A stretch of 64,000 nt of DNA from Enterobacter ludwigii (GCA_900068845.1 CEFQ01000098.1:26389-90388); one strand, 5' to 3'. Positions 45,981 to 57,747 are shown, counted from the stretch's first letter. A program made the numbers and translations. The notes: generated by a model not told the origin, from the sequence alone.

Positions 45981-46949
45981 ATGCACGTTTTGATTGTTAA
46001 AACCTCCTCGATGGGAGACGTGCTGCATACCTTACCGGCGCTCACGGATGCGATGCAGGCGATCCCTGGCATCAAATTTGATTGGGTGGTTGAGGAAAAC
46101 TTCGCTCAAATTCCTGGCTGGCATCCGGCGGTGGATAAGGTGTTGCCGGTGGCGATTCGTCGTTGGCGCAAGCATTGGTTCGGTAGCCAGCAGCGTGAGG
46201 AGCGTGTGCTGTTCAAACGTGAGCTGCAATCACGCCAATATGATGTGGTGCTGGATGCGCAGGGCCTGATCAAAAGCGCTGCGCTGGTAACGCGCCTGGC
46301 AAAAGGCGTGAAGCACGGTCAGGACAGTCGCAGCGCGCGCGAACCTTTCGCCAGCTGGTGGTATGACAAACGTCATGAAATCAACAAGCAGCAGCATGCC
46401 GTTGAACGAACGCGTGAGCTATTTGCCAAAAGCCTCGGCTATGAAAAGCCCACCACGCAGGGCGACTACGCAATTGCCGGTCATTTCCGCTCTACGCTGC
46501 CCAACCACGCTCAGCCATATCTGGTGTTTTTGCACGCCACCACGCGTGATAACAAACACTGGCCGGAATCACACTGGCGCGAGCTGATTGAGTTAGTGCA
46601 GCCAACCGGCCTACGCGTAAAATTACCCTGGGGCGCGGAACATGAACACCAGCGGGCACTGCGTCTGGCCGAAGGTTTCAACCATGTTGAGGTGCTGCCA
46701 AAGTTAACGCTTGAGTTGGTGGCGCAGCAGTTAGCAGGCGCGCGGGCGGTGGTGTCGGTGGATACCGGTTTGAGCCATCTGACGGCGGCGCTGGATCGCC
46801 CGAATATCACACTTTACGGTCCAACCGATCCCGGTTTGATTGGTGGTTATGGCAAGAATCAGTACGTACTGCGCCCTGCTCAAGGCCACAGCATGGCAGA
46901 TATTCAAGCCACCGTAGTTGCAACGATGTTGAAAGAAATCGCGGTATAA
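45981..46949 (+). CDS. waaC: WaaC, ADP-heptose:Kdo2-lipid A heptosyltransferase I
   Basis: GT9 enzyme that adds the first heptose to Kdo. 322 residues. Starts MHVLIVKTSSMGDVLHTLPA and has HATTRDNKHWPE and SVDTGLSHLTAALDRP nucleotide-sugar motifs. In E. coli waaL follows; here a convergent deacetylase gene follows instead. Confidence 0.97.
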   Translation: MHVLIVKTSSMGDVLHTLPALTDAMQAIPGIKFDWVVEENFAQIPGWHPAVDKVLPVAIRRWRKHWFGSQQREERVLFKRELQSRQYDVVLDAQGLIKSAALVTRLAKGVKHGQDSRSAREPFASWWYDKRHEINKQQHAVERTRELFAKSLGYEKPTTQGDYAIAGHFRSTLPNHAQPYLVFLHATTRDNKHWPESHWRELIELVQPTGLRVKLPWGAEHEHQRALRLAEGFNHVEVLPKLTLELVAQQLAGARAVVSVDTGLSHLTAALDRPNITLYGPTDPGLIGGYGKNQYVLRPAQGHSMADIQATVVATMLKEIAV

Positions 46950-46967
46950 ATTACACCGCTCGGACCA

Positions 46968-47939
46968 TTAGCCCGGCTGGCTATTGCTCTTACGCAGCGC
47001 GTATTCCGTCAACGTCATGCCTTGAGTGCGTGATTTTAACCAGCTGAAAAGCTGTTCTAAATCATCGTAAAGGCGTTCAATGTCGGCCTCATTTTTAAAT
47101 GTGGGGCTGCCATCGGGCATAAATTCTGATGAATGCAGCATGAACTCGACATAATCATTTCCCTGGCTGAGCGTCTTCTCGGCGACCTGCTTCATCTGCG
47201 CTAAATTACCACCTACTGGACGCAGCCAATTGACAGATGGACCGCGTTTCTTACCGCGCACGTCATTCCACACTTTTTTGAGCTGGTTAGTGAAAGCGCC
47301 ATAACGATATTGAATGCTCATCGGCAACTCTAATAGCGCACTATCACCCGCTCGTGAAATGTCATTAACATCAAGATAATAAGCATGATCGGGGAAACGG
47401 CTGTAATTGGTGCCGCCTTTGCCTTGCGGCGCACCGGATGAATTGCGCCAATCCACACGCGGTGTGACAGAGCAATCAACCAGATAACCGTTGTCGAGCA
47501 GTGCACGCGCGTAAACTTCATCAAAAGCCCAGCGTCCGGCACGATGACTGGTCATCTTCTGCTGAAAAGCATTTTCCAACAGTTCGGTCATGTAAGCGAC
47601 CTTATCACGCAAGATATTTTCCGGAAATTCAATCAAATAAGGCTGATAACTCCAGTCATCATCGGTCAACGCGTATTCCGGTGGGCTATGCCATGCATGA
47701 AGATGCATACCGATTTCACCTTGCCCGCGCGCCAGCAGATCCCGGCCAAATTCAACATAAGCAGGGTCGCTTGCCATTTCGTAATTGGTCAACCAAGTGG
47801 GTTTAAACCCATATTTCTCACATAAGGCCTGAAAACGGGGCAGGAACTTGACATTTCGCGTGGTAACTTTGCCGCTACGATTGCGCCAAAGATTATCCCC
47901 TTCAGTATCGAGAGTAATTAAAAACGCAGGCTTATCCAT
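46968..47939 (-). CDS. NodB-type polysaccharide deacetylase family protein (LPS region)
   Basis: 323-residue protein with a polysaccharide-deacetylase-like barrel: TLDTEGDN (metal-binding Asp), MHLHAWH (His pair) and SHRAGRWAFDE. No signal peptide, so it is probably cytoplasmic, consistent with action on a core-LPS intermediate. Klebsiella has a core deacetylase (WabN) acting on hexosamine, and a WalW-type gene occupies a similar position in some Enterobacterales core clusters; which of these it resembles more I cannot tell without a search. Convergent with waaC and divergent from the glycosyltransferase at 48240. Confidence 0.72.
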   Translation of the reverse strand: MDKPAFLITLDTEGDNLWRNRSGKVTTRNVKFLPRFQALCEKYGFKPTWLTNYEMASDPAYVEFGRDLLARGQGEIGMHLHAWHSPPEYALTDDDWSYQPYLIEFPENILRDKVAYMTELLENAFQQKMTSHRAGRWAFDEVYARALLDNGYLVDCSVTPRVDWRNSSGAPQGKGGTNYSRFPDHAYYLDVNDISRAGDSALLELPMSIQYRYGAFTNQLKKVWNDVRGKKRGPSVNWLRPVGGNLAQMKQVAEKTLSQGNDYVEFMLHSSEFMPDGSPTFKNEADIERLYDDLEQLFSWLKSRTQGMTLTEYALRKSNSQPG

Positions 47940-48239
47940 AACTTATCCGGTAAAATGAGCACTTTCTCATCGCTATGGTACGCAAGCCTATAAATGAGGG
48001 CAAACATTTCATCTGGCGCATTCAGCAGATGTTGGTAGCAGTATAAGTGCGGTTAAACTAGAGTAAATTAGACTGCACATCGACCTGAAAACGCAGAATG
48101 CTCATCTTAAGAGCAATGCGTAATGTCTGAAGCCAAACATAACTAATAAATTGATTTATCTTATATTCAGTCCTGATTTGTCAGGGGATGATAGCTGCAT
48201 TGTCATACAAAACAGGCTGGCGATTAGGAGCAAAAGAAT
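47940..48239. other. 300-base AT-rich divergent control region
   Basis: No credible gene. It must hold the promoters of the deacetylase (minus) and the glycosyltransferase unit (plus). It includes an AT-rich stretch near 48140-48175 and GGTAGCA at 48034-48040, a weak likeness to part of a JUMPstart/ops element. I could not settle promoter positions by eye. Confidence 0.4.
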
Positions 48240-49382
48240 TTGTCGAAGCGCATTCTGATGGTAATTGATGGCCTGCCAGGCGGCGGTGCTGAAAAAGTCG
48301 TACTGACGCTGGCTGAAGGTTTTATCAGTCAGGGGCATCGGGTGTCGCTTTTCTCCTTACGCAAGGTATGTGAATACCCAATTCCCGCAGGCGTGGATTA
48401 TCAGACCATAATTGATAAAAGTTCACGTCCGTGGCGCAAACTGACAGAAACCCATCGTCGTGCCCATTTACTTGATGAAGCCGTTTGTCAAAGCGAAGCG
48501 CTGGACGGAAAATTCGATTTAGTTTTGTCTAATCTGCATAAAACCGATCGCATTGTCCGCTATGCGCGTGCGCTGGATGCAAGTAAAACCTGGTATTGCC
48601 TGCACGGCGTTTTTTCAGCCTCCTATCTCGCTCGCAAATCAGGTTTCTCTTTGTGGCTAAAGCGGCTGAAGATTCGTCAAACTTATCACGGCAAGCAACT
48701 TATCGGTGTCTCACAATATGTGATTGATGATGTAATTCAGAACATTGGCGTGAAGCCTGATAAAGCGCTGGTGATCTTTAACCCGTTCGATTTCGATCTG
48801 ATTTCCCACCTGGCCTCAGAACCTTGCCCGTTAGCAGGAAGTGATTTTATTCTTCATGTCGGGCGTTTTCATGAAACTAAGCGTCACGATCGTTTGCTGG
48901 CCGCCTATGCTCAGAGTGGCATCACGGCTCCACTGGTGTTATTGGGTCAGGGAAGCGAAAAAATCACGGAAAGATTACACCAGCAAGCCACTGATTTAGG
49001 CATTGCGGAACGGGTACGCTTCGAAGGTTTCCATAAAAATCCTTACCCGTGGATTCGCCACGCTCGCTTGTTAGTGGTGAGTTCAGACAGCGAAGGATTT
49101 GGCAATGTGCTGGTCGAAGCCTTAAGCTGCGGCACACCGATAGTGAGCACACGCTGCCCTGGTGCGCCATCGACTATCATGAGCGGTGATCTTGCTCGAG
49201 GGCTAGCTGATTTAAATGCGGATTCACTGGCACAGAAAATGTGCGAGATTTATGCCGCTCCGCCTGAGTTGCAACATCTGGACTTAAGCATTTATAGTCT
49301 CAACGTTATTTGTCAGCAGTATTTGCAACTGGCAGAAGTGGAAGAACGCGCATTTTCAGGCTCTCAGCACGTTTCAGGTTAA
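48240..49382 (+). CDS. Glycosyltransferase family 4 (core LPS)
   Basis: 380-residue GT-B enzyme: DGLPGGGAEKVVLTLAEGF acceptor loop near the start, HVGRFHETKRHDRLL, and SSDSEGFGNVLVEALSCG with the EX7E glutamates. TTG start, chosen because AGGAG lies 9 bases upstream and the next in-frame ATG would remove the glycine loop. Its neighbour deacetylase suggests a hexosaminyl transfer like Klebsiella WabH, but this is inference. First gene of a run of LPS genes to coaD. Confidence 0.78.
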   Translation: MSKRILMVIDGLPGGGAEKVVLTLAEGFISQGHRVSLFSLRKVCEYPIPAGVDYQTIIDKSSRPWRKLTETHRRAHLLDEAVCQSEALDGKFDLVLSNLHKTDRIVRYARALDASKTWYCLHGVFSASYLARKSGFSLWLKRLKIRQTYHGKQLIGVSQYVIDDVIQNIGVKPDKALVIFNPFDFDLISHLASEPCPLAGSDFILHVGRFHETKRHDRLLAAYAQSGITAPLVLLGQGSEKITERLHQQATDLGIAERVRFEGFHKNPYPWIRHARLLVVSSDSEGFGNVLVEALSCGTPIVSTRCPGAPSTIMSGDLARGLADLNADSLAQKMCEIYAAPPELQHLDLSIYSLNVICQQYLQLAEVEERAFSGSQHVSG

Positions 49383-49391
49383 CAGGTCCCC

Positions 49392-50534
49392 ATGTCGGTG
49401 TGGCCGTATCATGGGGATAAATGGTTGACGTATGTAATTCTGTTTCTATTTTTTTTACCGGTTAAATGGGTGATGAAAATCTTCCACGGCCGAACCGGTA
49501 AAAATCTGGTTATTCAAACAGCCAAGATCGGTGATTTCATTAATATCACTCCGCTGTTAACCCATCTAGGAAAAAGCGATGCGCTGTTAAGCCAAAGCGT
49601 CGCTTCCCTTGCCACACGCGATAACACGCTGGTAAATATCTGGTATATCGAAGAGTATCGCTCTGGCTTAGTTAAAAAGATGAAGTTAGTGTGGCTGCTC
49701 CTCAACCGCTACGACAATATCTATCTGCTACATCCCACCAATCTCAATCTGTTCATTGCCGCTTGCTGCAATACCAGCAACAAACAGTTTCTTTCTAGCT
49801 ATCGTCGTAAAGGCTATCAGGCCCTTTTTTATCTCACCGCAAGCGGCGTGGTTGAGCATGAGAAAAATACCCTTACGCTGGAAAATTATCTCAAACTCGC
49901 CGATCGCTCTTTCACTAAAGAGAGCTATCCTAAGCATGCGACACAACCACTTTGGCAACCCAACTCGCTACCAGCAGAAATTTTCCAGCATGATGGCATC
50001 CGTATTGGCATCAGTATCACCGCGGGCAATCAGGCAAAAACTATCCCGCCGATGATTTGGCAGCGACTTTTTGACCATTTAAGCGATTTGCCTTGCCAAT
50101 TTTATGCCTTTGGCGCACCGAATGAACAATCACGTCTGCAGGAGCTGTATAAAGTTGTTGGCGCGCGCGAAAACCTGATCAGTCTGGTGGGCAAAGTGCC
50201 GCTGGAAGATGTCCCTGCGGCCATTAGTGAAATGGATTTTTACATCGCGTCTGATTCCGGTAATGTCTATATTGCCGACGCGCAGCAAGTACCGATTATT
50301 CTGATGTATGGTCCATGCTGTGTCGAAGAGCAGCGTCCGCTCGGCGATGTGTTGTTAATTGGGCCAAATCATATTGCGCCCTCATCATTTGTCTTCGCAG
50401 CGCAGTACAAATTTATGCACCCCACTGAACAGCTGTTTGAACTGGATCAGCGGAAGTTAAACGATATCCATGATTTTATCACCGCCAGGCAGCAGCAACG
50501 CCTCGCGCGACGGAAGAACATTAAAACAGCATGA
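49392..50534 (+). CDS. Glycosyltransferase family 9-like (heptosyltransferase-like)
   Basis: 380 residues. An N-terminal hydrophobic segment (about 11-30, LTYVILFLFFLPVKWVM) is unusual for GT9. Then NLVIQTAKIGDFINITPLL resembles the heptosyltransferase N-terminus, and GISITAGNQAKTIPP and ASDSGNVYIADAQQVP the donor-binding half. Donor sugar unknown. AT-rich. The stop overlaps the next gene (ATGA). Confidence 0.7.
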   Translation: MSVWPYHGDKWLTYVILFLFFLPVKWVMKIFHGRTGKNLVIQTAKIGDFINITPLLTHLGKSDALLSQSVASLATRDNTLVNIWYIEEYRSGLVKKMKLVWLLLNRYDNIYLLHPTNLNLFIAACCNTSNKQFLSSYRRKGYQALFYLTASGVVEHEKNTLTLENYLKLADRSFTKESYPKHATQPLWQPNSLPAEIFQHDGIRIGISITAGNQAKTIPPMIWQRLFDHLSDLPCQFYAFGAPNEQSRLQELYKVVGARENLISLVGKVPLEDVPAAISEMDFYIASDSGNVYIADAQQVPIILMYGPCCVEEQRPLGDVLLIGPNHIAPSSFVFAAQYKFMHPTEQLFELDQRKLNDIHDFITARQQQRLARRKNIKTA

Positions 50535-51532
50535 CCACGCAGTCTGAAAGCTCATCCCCGTTACTCACTCTAATCATTCCTATGTTCAACGCGGGCGGCG
50601 ATTTTGCTGCCTGCATGCAGTCCCTACTCGCCCAAACCTTAACCTCACTCGAAATCATCATTGTCGACGATGGTTCCACTGACGGTTCAGGTGAGCGCGC
50701 GGATGCTTATGCGCAGCAGCATCCTCACGTGCGCGTGATTCATCAAGCCAACGGCGGCGTATCGCGCGCGCGCAATGCGGGTTTAGCGGTAGCGCGCGGT
50801 AAGTATGTTTCGTTTCCGGATGCCGACGACACCATGGATCCGGCGATGTATCAAACGCTGGTTGAGATGGCAGAACGCGACAATCTTGATGCCGCGCAGT
50901 GCAATGCGGAGTGGTTTTTTAAGGCCAGCCAGCAAGTGAAGCCGCTGATTCCGCTCGATCGATTAACCAGTACCGGAGTGCTGAGTGGTCCAGAGTGGCT
51001 TAACAAAGCCCTGAAAACCCATCGCTATATGCACGTGGTATGGCTGGGAATTTACCGCCGTGAAGTGATTGAGCAACTCAACCTCAATTTTGAACCCGGG
51101 CTGCATCATCAGGACATTCCCTGGACCACCGAGTTCATGCTCAACGCCCAACGCGTGCGCTACACCGATAAAGTGCTGTATTGCTATTACATGCATGATG
51201 CCTCAATCAGCAACCGCAAGCGCACCGGTCAGCGCAACGTGGAATATCAGCGCCATTACCTGAAAATTGTGCGATTACTGGAAGAGATCAATGCACGTTA
51301 TCGCCACAAGGTGAAAATCTACCCGGCGTTTCACTACCAGATTACGCATGAGGCGCTCAGCGTGTGTCACTGTATCCGGCGCGAGCCCGAAGAGAGTGCG
51401 CGTCAGGCGATGATTGCTGACCTGTTCGCGACGCAAACCCACAAGCGCATGCTGCGTAACGCACGCGGCGTGCAGCAATGGTATCAACTGCTGCTGTGGC
51501 TGAGCCGAATTTATCGCTGGCGCAAGAAATAA
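50531..51532 (+). CDS. Glycosyltransferase family 2 (core LPS)
   Basis: 333-residue GT-A enzyme. Nucleotide-binding VDDGSTDGSGERA and GVSRARNAGL, DxD-like PDADDTMD, and an acceptor-side HHQDIPWTTE with an ED/QD-type motif. No membrane helices. It follows the GT9-like gene with a four-base overlap. Sugar specificity unknown. Confidence 0.78.
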   Translation: MTTQSESSSPLLTLIIPMFNAGGDFAACMQSLLAQTLTSLEIIIVDDGSTDGSGERADAYAQQHPHVRVIHQANGGVSRARNAGLAVARGKYVSFPDADDTMDPAMYQTLVEMAERDNLDAAQCNAEWFFKASQQVKPLIPLDRLTSTGVLSGPEWLNKALKTHRYMHVVWLGIYRREVIEQLNLNFEPGLHHQDIPWTTEFMLNAQRVRYTDKVLYCYYMHDASISNRKRTGQRNVEYQRHYLKIVRLLEEINARYRHKVKIYPAFHYQITHEALSVCHCIRREPEESARQAMIADLFATQTHKRMLRNARGVQQWYQLLLWLSRIYRWRKK

Positions 51533-51605
51533 GCGCCGCGTCTGGCTTTCACGCCTTTGGGGTTTGCCCTACAATCAGCTGACTGAATTCTGAGATCATT
51601 TGAGT

Positions 51606-52682
51606 ATGGCAAGCCCGATTCCAGACCAATTTGCACCGAAAAATATTCTACTGATCAAGCTGCGCCATCACGGCGATATGCTGCTGACCACGCCCGCAAT
51701 TAACGCTCTTCGCCAGCGCTATCCACAGGCCAATATCGACATCCTGCTGTATAAAGAAACCCGTCCGATGCTGGAAGCACATCCGGCTATCCGCCAGTTA
51801 CACATCATCGATCGTAACTGGAAAAAAGAGGGCGGCTGGCAGAAATTCCGCCATGAGATGGCCCTGATTTCTGCCGTGCGCACTTGTCATTATGACGTTG
51901 TGATTAATCTTGCCGATCAGTGGCGCAGCGCCATCATCACGGGCCTTTCGGGCGCGCCGGTGCGCATTGGTTTTGCTTTCCACAAACGCGATAACGCCTT
52001 TTGGCGCTGGATGCATAATCAGCTGGTTAGCACCGACGATCATAATCAGCTGCACACGGTGGAACAAAATATGGCTGCGCTGAAGCCGCTGGGTATCAGC
52101 GCAGCGGGTGCGAAAGCCTCGATGCATTTCAGCGCCGCCGATCAACAGAAAGTGCAGGATGTGCTGGCACAGCATGCGGTGAGCTCGCCCTTTATTGTTC
52201 TGCAGCCGACTTCCCGTTGGCCGTTCAAATGTTGGGAAGACGACAAAGTCGCGCAGCTGATTGATACGCTCGCCGCCGAGGGTCGTACGGTGATCCTCAC
52301 CGCAGCGCCGGACCAGAAAGAGCTGGCGATGATCGCCAATATTCAATCGCTGTGCCGCAGCAGCAATGTGGTGTCGCTGGCTGGGGAATTATCCTTGCCA
52401 CAGTTGGCGGCGCTGATCGATGCCGCGCAGCTGTTTATCGGCGTGGATTCAGCGCCAATGCATATGGCCGCCGCGCTGGAAACGCCATGTCTCGCGCTGT
52501 TTGGGCCGACCAAGCTGCAACACTGGCGTCCGTGGGGGGATCACAACCGCGTGATCTGGGCCGGTGATTATGGCCCGCTGCCTTCGCCAGACGCCATCGA
52601 TACCAACACGCAACAGCGCTATCTTTCTGCCATTCCCGTTGAGGATGTCGTGGCTGCCGCCCGGAGTTTTTTGCATGAGTAA
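51606..52682 (+). CDS. waaQ: WaaQ-type heptosyltransferase III
   Basis: GT9 enzyme adding the branch heptose (HepIII) to HepII. ILLIKLRHHGDMLLTTPAINALR, the WaaQ-like FHKRDNAFWRWMHN, PTSRWPFKCWEDDK, and GVDSAPMHMAAALETP-LFGPTK donor motifs. 358 residues from the ATG at 51606; a TTG at 51600 would add two residues and cannot be excluded. Preceded by a 70-base gap, so an internal promoter is possible. Overlaps waaG by eight bases. Confidence 0.88.
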   Translation: MASPIPDQFAPKNILLIKLRHHGDMLLTTPAINALRQRYPQANIDILLYKETRPMLEAHPAIRQLHIIDRNWKKEGGWQKFRHEMALISAVRTCHYDVVINLADQWRSAIITGLSGAPVRIGFAFHKRDNAFWRWMHNQLVSTDDHNQLHTVEQNMAALKPLGISAAGAKASMHFSAADQQKVQDVLAQHAVSSPFIVLQPTSRWPFKCWEDDKVAQLIDTLAAEGRTVILTAAPDQKELAMIANIQSLCRSSNVVSLAGELSLPQLAALIDAAQLFIGVDSAPMHMAAALETPCLALFGPTKLQHWRPWGDHNRVIWAGDYGPLPSPDAIDTNTQQRYLSAIPVEDVVAAARSFLHE

Positions 52683-53808
52683 GTTACGCCTGGCGATCGT
52701 CCGGCAGAAATACCGCCCAGACGGCGGCGCCGAACGTTTTATCTCGCGTGCGCTTGAAGCGTTAGATAGCGAGCAGCTCGATCTTAATATCATCACCCGC
52801 AGCTGGCAGGGCACGCCGAATCCCGCCTGGCATCTGCACATTTGCAATCCGGCGAAATTCGGTCGCATCTCGCGCGAGCGCGGTTTTGCCCATGCCGCGC
52901 GCGAATGCTGGGAACGTGAGAAGTTCGATATTGTGCAAAGCCACGAACGCATTGCCGGCTGCGATATCTTTCGTGCCGGTGATGGCGTGCATCGCGTATG
53001 GCTAGAGCAGCGCGCGCGCATCGTTTCTCCGTGGCAACGTTTAAGCGCCCGTCTCAGTCCTTATCACCGTTACGTGTTGCAAGCAGAAACCGAAATGTTC
53101 AACGCGCCGTCGTTGAAAGCGGTGATCTGTAATTCAGAGATGGTGAAACAGGATATTTTGCGTAATTTCACACTTGATGCCCGCAAGATCCATGTGATTC
53201 ACAATGCGATTGATAGCCAACGTTTCCAGCCCGCCAGCGAAGCGCTGCGTCATGCGTCACGTCAGCAGCTTAAACTGCCGCAAGATGCCACAGTAATGAT
53301 TTACGTGGGTTCGGGCTTTGAGCGCAAAGGATTAAAAGCCGCCATTGAAGCGGTGGCGAAAAGCGATCGCTACCTGGTGGTGGTTGGCCAGGATAAGCAG
53401 CTCTCACGCTATCAGCAATTGGCGAACCAGCTGAATTGCCTCGATCGCTTACGCTTTGTTGGCGTGCAGCAGGACGTGCAGCCGTTCTACCATGCAGCCG
53501 ATGCGCTGCTGCTGCCCACGCTTTATGACCCTTTCCCGAATGTGGTGCTGGAAGCGATGGCCTGCGGTCTGGCAGTGATCACGAGCACCGGCTGCGGCGG
53601 CGCGGAGTTTATCACTGCGGGTCAGGAGGGTTTTGTCTGCGATGCATTAGATATCAACGCGTTAAACGAAGCCGTATTAGCAACACCGGCACTTTCACAT
53701 AATCCTGCCATGGGCGAAGCCGCACGTCGCAGAATTGAACCTTTTGGTCCGCAGCGGCTGGCGCAAGCGTTGACTTCGCTGTATCAACAAGTGCTGCAGA
53801 CCGGCTGA
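52675..53808 (+). CDS. waaG: WaaG, UDP-glucose:(heptosyl)LPS glucosyltransferase I
   Basis: GT4 enzyme that adds the first outer-core hexose to HepII. 377 residues (374 in E. coli): VRQKYRPDGGAERFISRALE at the N-terminus, VGSGFERKGLKAAIEA, and PTLYDPFPNVVLEAMACG with the EX7E-like pair. The ATG at 52675 lies within the end of waaQ and follows CGGAG; longer frames upstream are spurious. Confidence 0.9.
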   Translation: MSKLRLAIVRQKYRPDGGAERFISRALEALDSEQLDLNIITRSWQGTPNPAWHLHICNPAKFGRISRERGFAHAARECWEREKFDIVQSHERIAGCDIFRAGDGVHRVWLEQRARIVSPWQRLSARLSPYHRYVLQAETEMFNAPSLKAVICNSEMVKQDILRNFTLDARKIHVIHNAIDSQRFQPASEALRHASRQQLKLPQDATVMIYVGSGFERKGLKAAIEAVAKSDRYLVVVGQDKQLSRYQQLANQLNCLDRLRFVGVQQDVQPFYHAADALLLPTLYDPFPNVVLEAMACGLAVITSTGCGGAEFITAGQEGFVCDALDINALNEAVLATPALSHNPAMGEAARRRIEPFGPQRLAQALTSLYQQVLQTG

Positions 53809-53893
53809 CGAAGTGGTATGAGCAGGCGGTTAATTTCTGATAACATGCCGCCTTTCATCGGTTTTTTGACGCGATTCTGTCGTAACGGTAACT

Positions 53894-55168
53894 ATGACGA
53901 CTCTATACACAGCCTTGCTCTATCTGATTCAGCCACTGATCTGGCTGCGCCTGTGGCTGCGCGGTCGAAAAGCACCGGCCTATCGTAAACGCTGGGCAGA
54001 ACGCTATGGCTACTGCGCGGGCAAAGTGCTACCGCATGGCATTGTGCTGCACTCCGTTTCCGTCGGTGAGACGCTAGCGGCGGTGCCGCTGGTGCGCGCG
54101 CTGCGTCATCGCTATCCGACGCTACCGATTACTGTCACCACCATGACGCCAACCGGCTCCGAACGTGCGCAGTCGGCGTTTGGCAAAGACGTGCATCACG
54201 TTTACCTGCCCTACGACCTGCCGGGCTCGATCAACCGTTTCCTTGATTCCGTCGATCCGCGACTGGTGATTATCATGGAGACCGAGTTGTGGCCGAACAT
54301 TATCCGTATTCTGCATCAGCGCAAGATTCCATTGGTGATTGCGAACGCGCGCCTGTCTGAGCGTTCGGCCAAAGGCTACAAAAAGCTCGGCGGCTTTATG
54401 CGCGACTTGCTGCAGCGCATCACGCTAATTGCCGCGCAAAACGCCGAAGATGGCGACCGTTTCCTCAGCCTTGGCCTAAAGCGTTCGCATCTCACCGTGA
54501 CTGGCAGCCTCAAGTTTGATATTTCGGTGACGCCAGAGCTGGCGGCGAAAGCCGTCACGCTGCGTCGTCAGTGGGCGTCGCGTCGTCCGGTGTGGATCGC
54601 GACCAGCACCCACGAAGGTGAAGAAGCAATTGTGCTCGATGCCCATCGTCGCCTGCTGCAACAGTTCCCCGATCTGCTGCTAATTTTGGTGCCGCGCCAT
54701 CCAGAACGTTTCAAAGATGCCTGCGATCTGACGCAAAAACGTGGCTTCAGTTTTATCTTGCGCAGCAGCGGCGAGATTCCTTCAAGCTCCACGCAAGTGG
54801 TGATTGGCGACACCATGGGCGAGCTGATGATGCTGTACGGCATTGCCGATCTCGCCTTTGTTGGCGGCAGCCTGGTCGAGCGCGGTGGCCACAACCCGCT
54901 GGAACCCGCAGCGCATGCCATTCCGGTGCTGATGGGCCCGCACATCTGGAACTTCAAAGATATCTGCGCCAAGCTGCAACAGGCCGAAGGGCTGATTACC
55001 GTTACTGACGTGGTATCGCTGCAGAAAGAGGTCGCCAACTTACTGCAGGATGATGATTATCGCCGCTATTACGGCCGGCATGCTGTGGAAGTGCTGCATC
55101 AAAATCAGGGCGCATTACAGCGTCTGCTACAGTTACTCGAACCTCACTTACCGCCGCGAGCTCACTAA
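53894..55168 (+). CDS. waaA: WaaA, Kdo transferase
   Basis: Bifunctional enzyme attaching two Kdo residues to lipid IVA; membrane-anchored by an N-terminal helix (YTALLYLIQPLIWLRLWL). 424 residues (425 in E. coli). ASVSVGE-type HSVSVGETLA, ETELWPNI, NARLSERSAKGY, FVGGSLVERGGHNPLEPAA donor motifs. Essential in most enterobacteria. Four bases before waaE. Confidence 0.97.
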   Translation: MTTLYTALLYLIQPLIWLRLWLRGRKAPAYRKRWAERYGYCAGKVLPHGIVLHSVSVGETLAAVPLVRALRHRYPTLPITVTTMTPTGSERAQSAFGKDVHHVYLPYDLPGSINRFLDSVDPRLVIIMETELWPNIIRILHQRKIPLVIANARLSERSAKGYKKLGGFMRDLLQRITLIAAQNAEDGDRFLSLGLKRSHLTVTGSLKFDISVTPELAAKAVTLRRQWASRRPVWIATSTHEGEEAIVLDAHRRLLQQFPDLLLILVPRHPERFKDACDLTQKRGFSFILRSSGEIPSSSTQVVIGDTMGELMMLYGIADLAFVGGSLVERGGHNPLEPAAHAIPVLMGPHIWNFKDICAKLQQAEGLITVTDVVSLQKEVANLLQDDDYRRYYGRHAVEVLHQNQGALQRLLQLLEPHLPPRAH

Positions 55169-55171
55169 TTC

Positions 55172-56430
<1,259 letters not shown>

Positions 56431-56431
56431 C

Positions 56432-57241
56432 TCAATGCTGGCAGCGTGGACACCAGAAGGTGCTGCGCTGGCCATGCTTGCCGCTGACAATCGGCGTACC
56501 ACAGGCACGGCACGGCTCACCGGCGCGACCATAAACCTGAAGCTCTTGCGCAAAGTAGCCTGGTTTACCGTCGGTTTGCAGGAAATCACGCAGCGTGGTA
56601 CCGCCCTGCTCAATCGAGCGTAGCAATACGGCTTTGATAGTGTTAACCAGCAGTTCCGCTTCCTCCTGACTCAAACTCATCGCGGAACGATCGGGCAAGA
56701 TCCCGGCGGTAAATAGCGATTCGCTGGCATAAATATTCCCGACGCCCACTACCACTTTGTTATCCATCAGCCACTGTTTGATCACGGTGCGTTTACCGCG
56801 TGACTTTTCAAACAGGTAGGCACCATCAAATTCGCTGCTGAGCGGCTCCGGGCCGAGATGCGCCAGCACGCTGCTGCCTGCGAGGTCATTGCTCCACAGC
56901 CATGCGCCAAAGCGACGTGGATCGGTGTAGCGCAGCACTTTGCCGTTGCTCATCACCAAATCGACGTGGTCATGTTTGGCGGCGGGTTGTTCGCCAGGTA
57001 ACACGCGTAAGCTGCCGGACATGCCGAGATGAATGATGATCCAGCCGTGCGGCAGTTCGAGCAGCAGATATTTAGCGCGACGCTGCACGCTCAATACCGG
57101 TTGGTCGCTCAGTGCGTGGATTTCATGCGAGACCGGCCAGCGTAAGCGTGGATTGCGTACCACCGCATGCAGAATGGTGGCACCGACCATGTGGGGTTCG
57201 ATACCGCGACGACTGGTTTCTACCTCAGGTAATTCAGGCAT
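56432..57241 (-). CDS. mutM: MutM, formamidopyrimidine-DNA glycosylase
   Basis: Removes 8-oxoguanine and other oxidised purines and nicks the abasic site. 269 residues as in E. coli. Catalytic N-terminus PELPEVE (Pro2, Glu3), Lys in [21 protein letters not shown], and a C-terminal zinc finger with CRACG and CPRCQ. It lies downstream of rpmBG, behind an intervening terminator. Confidence 0.97.
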   Translation of the reverse strand: MPELPEVETSRRGIEPHMVGATILHAVVRNPRLRWPVSHEIHALSDQPVLSVQRRAKYLLLELPHGWIIIHLGMSGSLRVLPGEQPAAKHDHVDLVMSNGKVLRYTDPRRFGAWLWSNDLAGSSVLAHLGPEPLSSEFDGAYLFEKSRGKRTVIKQWLMDNKVVVGVGNIYASESLFTAGILPDRSAMSLSQEEAELLVNTIKAVLLRSIEQGGTTLRDFLQTDGKPGYFAQELQVYGRAGEPCRACGTPIVSGKHGQRSTFWCPRCQH

Positions 57242-57268
57242 CTCATCTCCTCAACGAATCGCAGAAAC

Positions 57269-57294
57269 AAAAAACCCGGCCGAAGCCGGGTTTT
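57269..57294 (-). terminator. Terminator between rpmG and mutM
   Basis: AAAACCCGGC - CGAA - GCCGGGTTTT, a strong tetraloop hairpin with A and T runs on both sides. It ends the ribosomal-protein transcript; mutM would be reached by read-through. Confidence 0.9.
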
Positions 57295-57310
57295 TCTCAG
57301 AACACTAAAA

Positions 57311-57481
<171 letters not shown>

Positions 57482-57489
57482 TCAGTTCC

Positions 57490-57747
<258 letters not shown>

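Noticed and set aside
48033-48054. JUMPstart/ops-like stretch (GGTAGCA, then GCGGTTA) before the glycosyltransferase unit
   Set aside because: Only the core GGTAGC matches; the flanking bases of the RfaH ops element do not. Too weak to claim RfaH control.
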